In this document: positions 1-6,305 of the stretch, one piece after another
How the letters are laid out: the number at the start of each line of letters is the position of its first letter
Position numbering within the stretch: position 1 is the stretch's first letter
Source of the DNA: Actinomycetes bacterium
GTDB taxonomy: Bacteria > Actinomycetota > Actinomycetes > Actinomycetales > Dermabacteraceae
Direction: 5' to 3'
DNA: 10,821 bases
Assembly (NCBI GenBank): GCA_023389045.1
Contig: JAEWEZ010000067.1
Location: 1 to 10,821, forward strand
Position numbers and translations under genes: made by a program
The notes under the pieces: model-generated
Database searches by the model: none
What the model was told of the DNA's origin: nothing
Seen by the model: the letters and a program-made list of their open reading frames with translations, nothing else

Positions 1-256
1 GGCGGTCGGCGTGGTTGCCATCGCAGTAGATCCGCACGAAAAAGGCCAGGGTGCGGATGTCTTCGCGCACCGATTCCTTGGCGACTTCACGGAGGTAGCG
101 CGGGCTGGGGCGGCGCGGGCGGATCGGCAGCGAGCGGCGGGACGCGGGGGTGGCTGCGGTGGCAGGTTCGGCGGAGGGGTGCGCTGCTGCGGTGGGGGCA
201 GGGGTGGCCGCAGGGCGTGCTGCTGCGGTGGTGTCGGGGGTGGGCGCCGCGGTCAT
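1..256 (-). CDS. YgbA-like (nitrous oxide-stimulated promoter family) protein, N-terminal part, cut by the window edge
   Basis: An open frame runs from ATG at 256 to the left edge (85 codons, no stop). Residues 1-48 are a low-complexity Ala/Pro/Thr tail ending in an Arg/Pro-rich stretch. Residues about 60-85 read REDIRTLAFFVRIYCDGNHA. This resembles the start of the YgbA/NO family domain, where a basic helix is followed by a hydrophobic segment and a Tyr-Cys-x2-x-His pattern. The remaining Cys-rich part would lie outside the window. YgbA homologues are known as members of the NO-responsive NsrR regulon in proteobacteria; the biochemical role is unclear. The start is supported by a TACAGT hexamer ending 7 nt before the ATG, which fits a leaderless mRNA. 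A GTG three codons upstream is an alternative. The gene is divergent from nrdDG. The family call rests on about 25 residues, so it is moderate. Confidence 0.6.
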   Translation of the reverse strand, partial: MTAAPTPDTTAAARPAATPAPTAAAHPSAEPATAATPASRRSLPIRPRRPSPRYLREVAKESVREDIRTLAFFVRIYCDGNHADR

Positions 257-263
257 GGCTTTC

Positions 264-269
264 ACTGTA
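264..269 (-). promoter_or_regulatory. Putative -10 box of the YgbA-like gene (leaderless)
   Basis: On the minus strand the hexamer is TACAGT (TANNNT type), followed by 7 nt and then the ATG at 256. Transcription would begin at or next to the start codon. No Shine-Dalgarno sequence is visible, which agrees with leaderless translation. A -35 element is not clear. Confidence 0.4.
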
Positions 270-327
270 GGGGCCGGATCTGACGCCGGCCGGGCCAGAC
301 GTCACGTGGTCGGCGGGCGCCTGTGTG

Positions 328-393
328 GGCATTGGCGTTATATCGCCGGGTACGACATATACGCCGCAGTTGGCGATATATCGCCAGTTCTCC
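328..393 (+). repeat. 66-bp tripartite palindromic element, left copy
   Basis: This element has three sub-sites. Site A is a near-palindrome at 333-348 (TGGCGTTATATCGCCG). The middle site at 351-360 is asymmetric (TACGACATAT). Site B at 371-386 is a perfect 16-bp palindrome (TGGCGATATATCGCCA). The centres of A and B are 38 bp apart. An inverted copy lies at 588-653, with 53 of 66 positions identical and the same internal spacing. Site A faces the YgbA-like gene, about 60 bp beyond its -10 box. Conservation of both palindromes and spacing points to a protein-binding array. I do not recognise the binding protein. Confidence 0.75.
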
Positions 394-407
394 CGTGCAT
401 CCGCCGC

Positions 408-546
408 CTCCGCCATCTGCCCACCCACCCGCTTCTGCTATCTGCCCACCCATCCACTTCCGCTATCTGCGCCCACCCGCCCGCCTCCGCCATCTGCCCA
501 CCCATCCACTTCCGCCATCTGCCCACCTGCTTACCTCCGCCACTGG
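408..546 (+). repeat. Degenerate tandem repeat (minisatellite), units of 24-28 bp
   Basis: Five full units begin at 408, 432, 457, 485 and 509, and a partial sixth begins at 535. Unit lengths are 24, 25, 28, 24 and 26 bp. The shared core is CCGCCATCTGCCCACC with small variations (CTATCTGCCCACC, GCCATCTGCCCACC). The array lies between the two inverted 66-bp elements. The plus strand is C-rich, so the minus strand has recurrent GG and GGG runs. All three frames read through as Pro/Ser/His low-complexity sequence with no sign of a gene. Copy number may vary between strains. Confidence 0.8.
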
Positions 547-587
547 CCCCACATGCCTGCAAGGGACGAGCGGCTGGCAGGCTTCGT

Positions 588-653
588 GGAGAACTGGCGT
601 TATATGACCGGCTGCGGAGGATATGTCGTAGGCGGCGATATACCGCCAGGTCC
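588..653 (-). repeat. 66-bp tripartite palindromic element, right copy (inverted)
   Basis: This is the inverted counterpart of the element at 328-393. Its sub-sites are 595-610 (TGGCGTTATATGACCG, equivalent to site B), 621-630 (ATATGTCGTA, exact reverse complement of the middle site) and 633-648 (CGGCGATATACCGCCA, equivalent to site A). The palindrome centres are again 38 bp apart. The middle site lies 23 and 15 bp from the two centres, as in the left copy. The B-equivalent palindrome is more degenerate here than on the left. Relative to nrdD, site A is the proximal one, as it is for the YgbA-like gene on the other side. Confidence 0.75.
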
Positions 654-1078
654 CAGCCAGTAACCCGGTGAGGATGGCCGCGCCCGCCGCGGGCCGCCGC
701 CCCCCGCCGCCCGCGGCCCCACCCCGCCCGGGACCATGGTCCTGCCGCGGCCCCTTCCTGACGCTGCGTCGCCACAACATGTTGTGCCTCGGGCGTGTCG
801 CCACCCCAAGATGTAGTTGCCACTGCCTACGGTTCCCATGACGACGCACTCCCGCGCCCGGTCCGCCGCTGCGGCCGCGCCTGACCACCCAGGTCAGCGC
901 CCAGACCGCCGGCCAGCCCCGGCCCCGCCCGCCGCCGATCCACCAGATCGGCCGGCCCGCCCGGCCGCCGCCCACGCCGCCCGCGAGGAAGCACCGTCAC
1001 CCGATCCATTGACGGCGACGCCATCCCATCGTCGCCACCGCACCCGGCACCCCGCCGTCCGCCACCCAAGGAGAAACC
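654..1078 (+). other. Non-coding nrdDG upstream region with GC-rich hairpins
   Basis: I see no credible gene here; open frames give only Pro/Arg/Ala low-complexity protein. Inverted repeats include GCCGCGGGC (686-694) with GCCCGCGGC (709-717), and a 12-bp palindrome GGACCATGGTCC at 731-742. Then come three closely spaced hairpins with 5-nt loops: CTGACC/GGTCAG at 881-897, GCCGATC/GATCGGC at 934-952, and GGCCGG/CCGGCC at 950-966. The last two overlap and cannot form together. If transcription starts near the NrdR-like boxes, the leader would be over 200 nt. A good ribosome binding site, AAGGAG, is at 1068-1073. Confidence 0.5.
772..819 (+). promoter_or_regulatory. Tandem NrdR-box-like palindromes upstream of nrdD
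   Basis: Box 1 at 772-787 contains a perfect 14-bp palindrome, CACAACATGTTGTG. Box 2 at 804-819 (CCCCAAGATGTAGTTG) matches it at 11 of 16 positions. The centres are exactly 32 bp apart. Paired 16-bp palindromes with an ACAT-type centre, about three helical turns apart, are the known signature of NrdR, the ATP-cone repressor of ribonucleotide reductase genes. The position upstream of nrdDG fits this role. The second box is degenerate and the promoter hexamers are not clear, so the exact mode of repression is inferred. Confidence 0.7.
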
Positions 1079-2926
1079 GTGACCGAGAACCTCCGCTCCA
1101 CCTCCTCGCACCCGATCGACGAGCCCCGTCACGCCACCCTGATCGACCCTGTGGCCACCGTCCGCGAATACGTGGACCGCGCCGATTGGCGCGTGAACGC
1201 GAACGCGAACCAGGGCTACTCCGTCGGCGGCCTGGTGCTGAATGCCGCGGGGAAGACGATCGCGACCTACTGGCTCGATGAGGTGTTCAGCGCCGAAGCG
1301 GGCCGTGCGCACCGCGAGGGCGATATCCATATCCACGATCTCGATATGCTCACCGGCTACTGCGCCGGCTGGTCCCTGCGGCGTCTGCTGGAGGAGGGCT
1401 TCAACGGTGTGCCCGGCGCGATCGCCTCGGGCCCGGCCAAGCATTTCTCCTCCGCTTGCGGCCAGATCGTGAACTTCCTGGGTACCCTGCAGAACGAGTG
1501 GGCGGGGGCTCAGGCCTTCAGCTCTTTCGACACCTACATGGCGCCCTTCGTGCGTCTGGATGAGATGACGTATGAGCAGGTCCTGCAGAACATGCAGGAG
1601 CTGATCTACAACCTGAATGAGCCCAGCCGCTGGGGTTCCCAGTGCCCCTTCACGAACCTCACCTTCGATTGGACCTGCCCGGCTGATCTGCGCGACCAGC
1701 AGCCTCTGATCGGGGAGGAGCTGTGCGACTTCACCTACGGTGAGCTGCAGCGCGAAATGGACATGATCAACCGCGCGTACATGGAGGTCATGACCGCGGG
1801 GGATGCCGATGGTCGCGCCTTCACCTTCCCGATTCCCACCTACAACATCACCCGTGACTTCGACTGGGAGAGCGAGAACACGGAGCGTCTGTTCCGGATG
1901 ACGGCGAAGTACGGTCTTCCCTACTTCCAGAACTTCATCAACTCCGAGCTGGATCCGGGCATGATCCGCTCCATGTGCTGCCGCCTGCAGCTTGACCTGC
2001 GCGAACTGCTCAAGCGCGGCAATGGCCTCTTTGGCTCGGCCGAGCTGACCGGTTCGATTGGCGTGGTCACGATCAATATGGCGCGCCTGGGCTACCTGTA
2101 CGCCGGCGATGAGGATGCGCTGCTGGCTGAACTCGATCGCCTGATGGAGGTGGGCCGCGACATTCTCGAAAAGCGGCGCGCCGTGGTGCAGCAGCTGATC
2201 GACGGCGGCCTGTACCCGTACACGAAGCGCTACATGGGGCATCTCGGCAACCACTTCTCCACCCTCGGGGTGAACGGGATGAACGAGATGGTCCGGAACT
2301 TCACGCGCGATGAGCACAGCCTGATGGATGAGCAGGGCCATGAGATGTGCGTGCGGATTCTGGATCACGTGCGCGAGACGATGGTGCGGTTCCAGGAGGA
2401 AACCGGAAACCTCTACAACCTGGAAGCCACCCCCGCCGAGGGCGCCACCTACCGTTTCGCTAAGGAGGACCGGGCGCGTTTCGCGGACATCCTCACCGCC
2501 GGCACCCCGGAGAACCCGTACTACACGAACTCCTCGCAGCTCCCGGTGGGCGCCACCGAGGATCCTTTCGAGGCCCTGGAACTGCAGGAGGACCTGCAGT
2601 CGAAGTACACCGGCGGCACGGTGCTCCACCTGTACATGAACGAGCAGGTCAGTTCGCCTGCGGCCTGTCGTGAACTGGTCCGTCGGGCCCTTACCCGCTT
2701 CCGCCTGCCGTACCTCACGGTCACGCCCACCTTCTCGGTGTGCCCGGTGCACGGCTACCTGACCGGCGAGCACCACCACTGCGAGCAGTGCGGTTCGGAG
2801 TGCGAGGTGTGGACCCGCGTGATGGGTTACTTCCGCCCGGTCGCTTCCTTCAATATCGGCAAGAAGGGCGAGTACGCCGAGCGCACCTTCTTCACCGAGC
2901 AGGCGGCGGGGATCGGAGCGTCGTGA
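1079..2926 (+). CDS. nrdD: Anaerobic (class III) ribonucleoside-triphosphate reductase, large subunit
   Basis: NrdD reduces ribonucleoside triphosphates to deoxy forms with a glycyl radical, in the cytoplasm without oxygen. The protein has 615 residues. Visible marks are Cys95 in DMLTGYCAGW, the Cys300-Cys301 doublet in RSMCCRL (candidate thiyl-radical site), the segment LFGSAELTGSIGVVTINMAR at 317-336, four zinc-type cysteines (555, 568, 571, 575), and the C-terminal SFNIGKKGEY, where Gly594 is the expected radical glycine. The start is GTG at 1079 with AAGGAG 5 nt upstream. There is no N-terminal ATP-cone: residues 28-60 already enter the catalytic fold, and upstream sequence in this frame is low-complexity. 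Cone-less forms exist (T4 phage NrdD, about 605 residues), whereas E. coli NrdD has about 712. The gene overlaps nrdG by 4 bp. Confidence 0.97.
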   Translation: MTENLRSTSSHPIDEPRHATLIDPVATVREYVDRADWRVNANANQGYSVGGLVLNAAGKTIATYWLDEVFSAEAGRAHREGDIHIHDLDMLTGYCAGWSLRRLLEEGFNGVPGAIASGPAKHFSSACGQIVNFLGTLQNEWAGAQAFSSFDTYMAPFVRLDEMTYEQVLQNMQELIYNLNEPSRWGSQCPFTNLTFDWTCPADLRDQQPLIGEELCDFTYGELQREMDMINRAYMEVMTAGDADGRAFTFPIPTYNITRDFDWESENTERLFRMTAKYGLPYFQNFINSELDPGMIRSMCCRLQLDLRELLKRGNGLFGSAELTGSIGVVTINMARLGYLYAGDEDALLAELDRLMEVGRDILEKRRAVVQQLIDGGLYPYTKRYMGHLGNHFSTLGVNGMNEMVRNFTRDEHSLMDEQGHEMCVRILDHVRETMVRFQEETGNLYNLEATPAEGATYRFAKEDRARFADILTAGTPENPYYTNSSQLPVGATEDPFEALELQEDLQSKYTGGTVLHLYMNEQVSSPAACRELVRRALTRFRLPYLTVTPTFSVCPVHGYLTGEHHHCEQCGSECEVWTRVMGYFRPVASFNIGKKGEYAERTFFTEQAAGIGAS

Positions 2927-3714
2927 CTGTTGTGGCGCCGGTGACGGCGGCCCGACCGCAGCGCGGCAGCAGCGCCGAGGACCTGCAGATCGCAGGTCTG
3001 GTGCCGATGTCGAGTGTGGACTGGCCGGGCCGCCTCACGGCCACCGCTTTTTGCCAGGGCTGCCCCTGGCGCTGCACCTACTGCCACAACCGGGCGATTC
3101 TCTCCACGCGCACCCCGGGCCAGGTTCCGTTCGCGGCGCTTGAGGACCTCCTGCGCCGGCGCCGGGGGCTGCTCGACGGCGTGGTTTTCTCCGGCGGTGA
3201 GGCCACCGCCCAGCACGCGCTGGTTCCGGCGGCGCGACGGGTGCGGGAGCTGGGTTTCTCCGTCGGCCTCCACACCGGGGGTGCCTTCCCCGCGCGCCTG
3301 CGTTCCCTCCTTGGGATCGGGGCCGACGGGGAGCGCGCGGGGGAGCCTCTCGTGGATTGGGTCGGTTTCGACGTGAAGGCGGCGCCGACGGGGTACGCAG
3401 CCCTGGTGGGGCGCTCGACGGCCGGGGCACGGGCCGGGGAGTCGCTTGCGATTCTGCTGGCCTCGGGCGTGGACCACGAGCTGCGCATGACTGTCACCCC
3501 GTCGCTCGTTGAGCAGGTGCCGGCGGTGGTCGAGCTGGTCGCGCAGGCTGGCGGGCGGGCCCTTACTCTGCAGCGGGTGCGGGCCGACGGCACGGAGCAG
3601 GCTTTCGCCGCGCACCTCGGTGCCGTGGTGGATTGGCCGCGGCGTTTCGACGCCTGTGCGCAGGCAGCGCAAGCCCGCGGCGATGCACTGGGCGTGGCCG
3701 TCCGTGCGCGCTAG
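2923..3714 (+). CDS. nrdG: Anaerobic ribonucleotide reductase activating protein (radical SAM)
   Basis: NrdG uses a 4Fe-4S cluster and S-adenosylmethionine to make the glycyl radical on NrdD. The GTG start at 2923 overlaps the nrdD stop (GTGA), so the pair is probably translationally coupled; the open frame continues upstream only inside nrdD. The product has 263 residues. The radical-SAM motif C-x3-C-x2-C is Cys47, Cys51 and Cys54 in GCPWRCTYCHN, with an extra Cys at 44. The SAM-binding SGGE motif is at 90-93. The segment LQIAGLVPMSSVDWPG before the cluster is typical of the longer NrdG type found in actinobacteria and some other phyla; E. coli NrdG has about 154 residues. The extension beyond residue 160 completes a fuller radical-SAM barrel. 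Confidence 0.95.
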   Translation: MTVVAPVTAARPQRGSSAEDLQIAGLVPMSSVDWPGRLTATAFCQGCPWRCTYCHNRAILSTRTPGQVPFAALEDLLRRRRGLLDGVVFSGGEATAQHALVPAARRVRELGFSVGLHTGGAFPARLRSLLGIGADGERAGEPLVDWVGFDVKAAPTGYAALVGRSTAGARAGESLAILLASGVDHELRMTVTPSLVEQVPAVVELVAQAGGRALTLQRVRADGTEQAFAAHLGAVVDWPRRFDACAQAAQARGDALGVAVRAR

Positions 3715-3786
3715 GAGCGGTGAGGGTGGAAGCCCGACGCCGCATGAGGAGAAGGGTCCTGCAGGATGCTCCGCGCGATCATGAGG

Positions 3787-3807
3787 GGCGCACTCTGATC
3801 GAGCGCC
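3787..3807 (+). terminator. Possible weak hairpin after nrdG
   Basis: GGCGC and GCGCC form a 5-bp stem around an 11-nt loop, followed by TTATG. It lies 73 nt after the nrdG stop and just before the next gene. The stem is short and there is no T-run, so partial read-through into the next gene is likely. Confidence 0.25.
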
Positions 3808-3825
3808 TTATGCCAGGATGTGCGA

Positions 3826-4251
3826 GTGAACGCAGCCATTCTTTCTGCCGGCATCGGCGCCCTGCTCCTGTTTGCCGGAGTCGCGCTGCTCATCACCTGC
3901 CTGTGGTGGCGCATCGGGACCTCGCCGAGCGCGCGGTGGTGGGTGCGTCGTGAGCCGATTGACGCGTTGACCCGGCGGCCGGTCGCCGAGGGAGTCGCTC
4001 TGGTTCTTCTGCCGGTGCTCGGTGTGACGCTTATCGGCGCGGGTTGTGTGGCGGCTCTGTTCACGGCAATCGACAGGTACGAGCCGTGGGCGATCGCGAT
4101 CTTGGTCCTCGTCGTGCTGGGGACCGGCGCGAGTTGGCTCGTGGCCCGTCTGCTCGTGATGTACCGGACTGTGTTGCCGCTGTGGCTCTACCCCAAGTGG
4201 CTGCGTGGCCAGCGTCGCGCCGAGCGGGACTGGCTGCGCGCACACCGCTGA
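3826..4251 (+). CDS. Small three-TM membrane protein with C-terminal YP-K-WLR motif, unknown function
   Basis: I do not recognise this family. The chosen GTG start at 3826 has AGGA 7 nt upstream; a GTG at 3820 in the same frame is too close to that site. The product has 141 residues with three hydrophobic segments, about 3-28, 54-81 and 87-112. Between the first two is a basic, Trp-rich loop (RWWVRREP). The C-terminus is strongly basic, with YPKWLRGQRRAERDWLR at 122-138. The next gene ends in a closely similar motif (YPEWLREERREER), so the two may be distant paralogues or work together. The gene follows nrdG by 111 nt on the same strand, but nothing in the protein suggests a role in nucleotide metabolism. 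Confidence 0.75.
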   Translation: MNAAILSAGIGALLLFAGVALLITCLWWRIGTSPSARWWVRREPIDALTRRPVAEGVALVLLPVLGVTLIGAGCVAALFTAIDRYEPWAIAILVLVVLGTGASWLVARLLVMYRTVLPLWLYPKWLRGQRRAERDWLRAHR

Positions 4252-4315
4252 GTACGCTCGCTGGCCCTGGCATGTGCGGGGTCGAGGCGATGGCCGACCG
4301 TCAGACTCTTCCTCA

Positions 4316-4321
4316 TAGACA
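4316..4321 (+). promoter_or_regulatory. Putative -10 box for the second small membrane protein gene
   Basis: The hexamer TAGACA resembles the TAGACT boxes before nrdF, yigZ and tRNA-Lys in this window. A start near 4328 would leave a leader of about 84 nt containing a hairpin at 4346-4363 (CGGCCG, loop AAGACA, CGGCCG). A clear -35 is missing. Confidence 0.3.
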
Positions 4322-4345
4322 TAGGGGAAAATCGACGGGGAGAGC

Positions 4346-4363
4346 CGGCCGAAGACACGGCCG
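4346..4363 (+). terminator. Hairpin between the two small membrane protein genes
   Basis: A perfect 6-bp stem CGGCCG/CGGCCG encloses the loop AAGACA. It could end transcription from the upstream gene or sit in the 5' leader of the downstream gene. There is no T-run, so either reading is tentative. Confidence 0.3.
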
Positions 4364-4411
4364 TTAGCAGAACGTCGTCGCGGCGATAGCCGCATGTTCT
4401 GAGGGGGAATG

Positions 4412-4909
4412 ATGGTGCCAGGTCTCTTCGCCGTGGCGGCTGTCCCGGCCTTTTTCGGGGCCTTCTTCTGGTGGGGGCATCACATTGTGCGCAAGCGCAA
4501 GCAGCCCCGATGGACCCTCATGGAGGATCCGAACCGACCGGGGGTGATGGTGCATCGTCTGCCCGCGCACACCCGCCTGATCGACCCGACGGGTAACCGC
4601 TGCGAATACCGGCTGCTGGTGGGTCACCGTTTCGTGCCTGCCATGTTTTTCCTTGCTGCAGGCGGCGCGCTGCTGGGTGCTTTCGGCATTGTTCCTGGCC
4701 ATATCGCGGTCATGATCTTGCTGGCATTCTTTGCTATCGGCGGCTTCACCCTCATCGGTGTCTCCCTGCTCTCCTTCTCGGGGAATGACACGCCGCTGGA
4801 GGCATACCCCGAATGGCTCCGGGAGGAGCGACGTGAGGAACGTGAAGCGCGTGACGCGAAGCTGAGACTGTCCGGCGAGAACCGCATTCCGAAGGCGCGG
4901 CGGGAGTAA
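4412..4909 (+). CDS. Three-TM membrane protein with C-terminal YP-E-WLR motif, unknown function
   Basis: I do not recognise this family. Tandem ATG codons lie at 4409 and 4412; the second has better spacing (7 nt) from GAGG at 4401-4404. The product has 165 residues. Hydrophobic segments are at about 4-22, 75-93 and 97-121. A polar domain of about 50 residues between the first and second contains a basic patch (RKRKQPRW). The C-terminus is highly charged, with YPEWLREERREEREARD at 132-148, matching in pattern the end of the upstream gene product. A pair of TM helices followed by a short amphipathic charged tail suggests a membrane anchor with a cytoplasmic tail; this is inference. The gene ends before a convergent region shared with the minus-strand PadR operon. 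Confidence 0.75.
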   Translation: MVPGLFAVAAVPAFFGAFFWWGHHIVRKRKQPRWTLMEDPNRPGVMVHRLPAHTRLIDPTGNRCEYRLLVGHRFVPAMFFLAAGGALLGAFGIVPGHIAVMILLAFFAIGGFTLIGVSLLSFSGNDTPLEAYPEWLREERREEREARDAKLRLSGENRIPKARRE

Positions 4910-4943
4910 AACGGGCGCGAGAGTGAACGGGGGAGGGTACTCC

Positions 4944-5053
4944 GTCGGGCCCCACTTCGTCGGCCCCATGTGCCCACCCCGTCGGCACTTGTGATCCCAC
5001 CGTGCCTGCCGTTCTGTCGGCACCCTGTCGGGCACTCCTGCGTTCCCCGTCGG
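4944..5053 (+). repeat. Cluster of GTCGG motifs in a non-coding stretch
   Basis: GTCGG occurs six times, starting at 4944, 4959, 4981, 5016, 5027 and 5049, always followed by C or G and usually inside (C/T)GTCGG(G)C(A/C)C. The gaps are irregular. The whole 4910-5261 interval has no credible gene; besides this cluster it holds the hairpin at 5113-5147. The same CGTCGG-CCC wording reappears at 9134-9139, 9226-9236 and before tRNA-Lys, so it may be a dispersed intergenic motif of this genome. Confidence 0.45.
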
Positions 5054-5112
5054 CCCTTCGGTCCTGCCCTCCGGCTCTGACGCCGCCGAACTAACCCCCC
5101 TCGCACAGACCA

Positions 5113-5147
5113 ACGGGCCCGCATCCTTCGGAAGGATGCGGGCCCGT
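5113..5147 (+). terminator. Strong bidirectional hairpin between convergent genes
   Basis: A perfect 16-bp stem (ACGGGCCCGCATCCTT and its complement) encloses the loop CGG. It lies between the plus-strand gene ending at 4909 and the minus-strand gene ending at 5262. It can serve both directions. As is common for high-GC bacteria, no U-run follows. Confidence 0.8.
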
Positions 5148-5261
5148 GGTGCTCCCGCTGGTTCCTCAGCGTTCTGTGCGCTGGTCTTTCTGGTCAGCGG
5201 GGTGTGCAGGGGAGGGGTTCGGGGCCGACGGGTCACGGCGTGGCCTGCCCGCCGCCGTCAC

Positions 5262-6305
5262 TCACCGCTGCTGGGCAGCCTGAGCGCGTCGAAGTGCCCT
5301 CTTCTCCTTGAACCTCTTGTTGGTGGAAGCGGCAGCGACGCTCGACCAGAACACCGCGTAGAGAACGCCGGACGTGGGCCAGACGACCCAGGTGCGATCC
5401 CAACCCCCGGTGCTAAAGCTCCATGCCAGGTAGATGGCGGTGGCAAGGGGCCAGAAGGCCACGGCGATGACGCGAACGGCCGGATGCAGTTCTTCCCACT
5501 GATTGGGGTTGCAGGATTCCTCCTTGAGGAGATGACTCGCCGGGGTTTCCACGGCATGGCCCATGAACCAGCAGAACAGGCTGATGGCGGCAATGATCAG
5601 GGTCGGAGCGACAGAGAGAACCTGGAAGGGGCTGTCATCCGGCAGGAGAGTTCCCAAAACGATCAACGGAATGACGTTGAGCACGAAGAGCGCAACGCCG
5701 ATGAGGCGCAGACGGCGGCCGGAGCTGTCGCCGGCTCGCTGGGAGGCAGCGAAGTCACGCACCGCAGAGCTGCTCACAAAACGCTCCTCGCCGATGTCCT
5801 TGTACTGCTGCATGCGCTGGGACCGCAGGACCAGGAGCGAGACGCTAATCGCGGCGATGACCAGCACAATCGGGACGCCGATCGCGTTGGCGAGGCCCGC
5901 GCTGAAGGACTGCGGCGAGGCTTCGCTCATCGCGATCAGTGCGAACAGGGGAATCGGGCTGATCAGGAACATGGAGATGGCCAGAGCCAAGATGGGCTGC
6001 GAACGGCGCGTCGCCTCGAAGTAGCTGCGGGCTCGATCGAGGCTCAGGGCCGGTTCTGCCGTCAGGTAGCTCTCGCTGTTCGGGTCGAGCTCGGGCTGGA
6101 TACCGAGGGCGTCGGCGACTTCCTCCAGGCTGCCGAACTCGGCGATGACCTGGCCGACGGCCTGCGACTCGTTCATGCCGGATGCCATCAGAGCCTGCTG
6201 CTTGTCCTCCATCATTTCGCGCAGTTCGGCGCGGGCCGAGAGCATGCGAGGAGTTTCCGGGTAGGGGTCGAAAAGGGTGTTGAGGTAAGAGTCGATGACG
6301 CTCAT
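5262..6305 (-). CDS. Six-TM membrane protein with permease-prefix (HAAS-like) N-terminal domain
   Basis: The start is ATG at 6305, which overlaps the PadR stop codon as ATGA; a GGAAGGA site lies about 7 nt upstream. The product has 347 residues. Residues 1-70 are helical and acidic (LFDPYPETPRMLSARAELRE, then the segment with GQVIAEFGSLEEVADALG). This is the pattern of the permease-prefix/HAAS signalling domain that is often encoded next to PadR regulators. Hydrophobic segments follow at about 103-125, 133-160, 199-221, 228-249, 277-297 and 306-326, and the C-terminus is basic. No ATPase or catalytic motif is seen. It may sense or respond to envelope stress; the function is inferred from the pairing with PadR. 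Confidence 0.85.
   Translation of the reverse strand: MSVIDSYLNTLFDPYPETPRMLSARAELREMMEDKQQALMASGMNESQAVGQVIAEFGSLEEVADALGIQPELDPNSESYLTAEPALSLDRARSYFEATRRSQPILALAISMFLISPIPLFALIAMSEASPQSFSAGLANAIGVPIVLVIAAISVSLLVLRSQRMQQYKDIGEERFVSSSAVRDFAASQRAGDSSGRRLRLIGVALFVLNVIPLIVLGTLLPDDSPFQVLSVAPTLIIAAISLFCWFMGHAVETPASHLLKEESCNPNQWEELHPAVRVIAVAFWPLATAIYLAWSFSTGGWDRTWVVWPTSGVLYAVFWSSVAAASTNKRFKEKRALRRAQAAQQR

Noticed and set aside
333..386. NrdR boxes in the left 66-bp element
   Set aside because: The palindromes share an ATATAT centre with NrdR sites but are 38 bp apart, not 31-32, and have GC-rich flanks. The pair at 772-819 fits much better.
408..546. CRISPR-like array
   Set aside because: Units of 24-28 bp are joined head to tail with no unique spacers, and no cas gene is nearby.
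328..653. Insertion sequence or MITE with terminal inverted repeats
   Set aside because: No target-site duplication is visible at either end, no transposase is present, and the arms consist of regular palindromic sub-sites. It is kept only as an alternative to a regulatory array.
817..1281. 154-codon Pro/Arg/Ala-rich open frame upstream of and overlapping nrdD
   Set aside because: No ribosome site, low-complexity translation and a 200-nt out-of-frame overlap with nrdD. It reflects C-rich composition.
827..2779. 650-codon open frame on the minus strand
   Set aside because: It is exactly antisense to nrdD, whose identity is certain. The long frame follows from GC-biased codon positions.
4364..5236. 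290-codon minus-strand frame
   Set aside because: It crosses the strong hairpin and is antisense to the membrane protein gene at 4412-4909.
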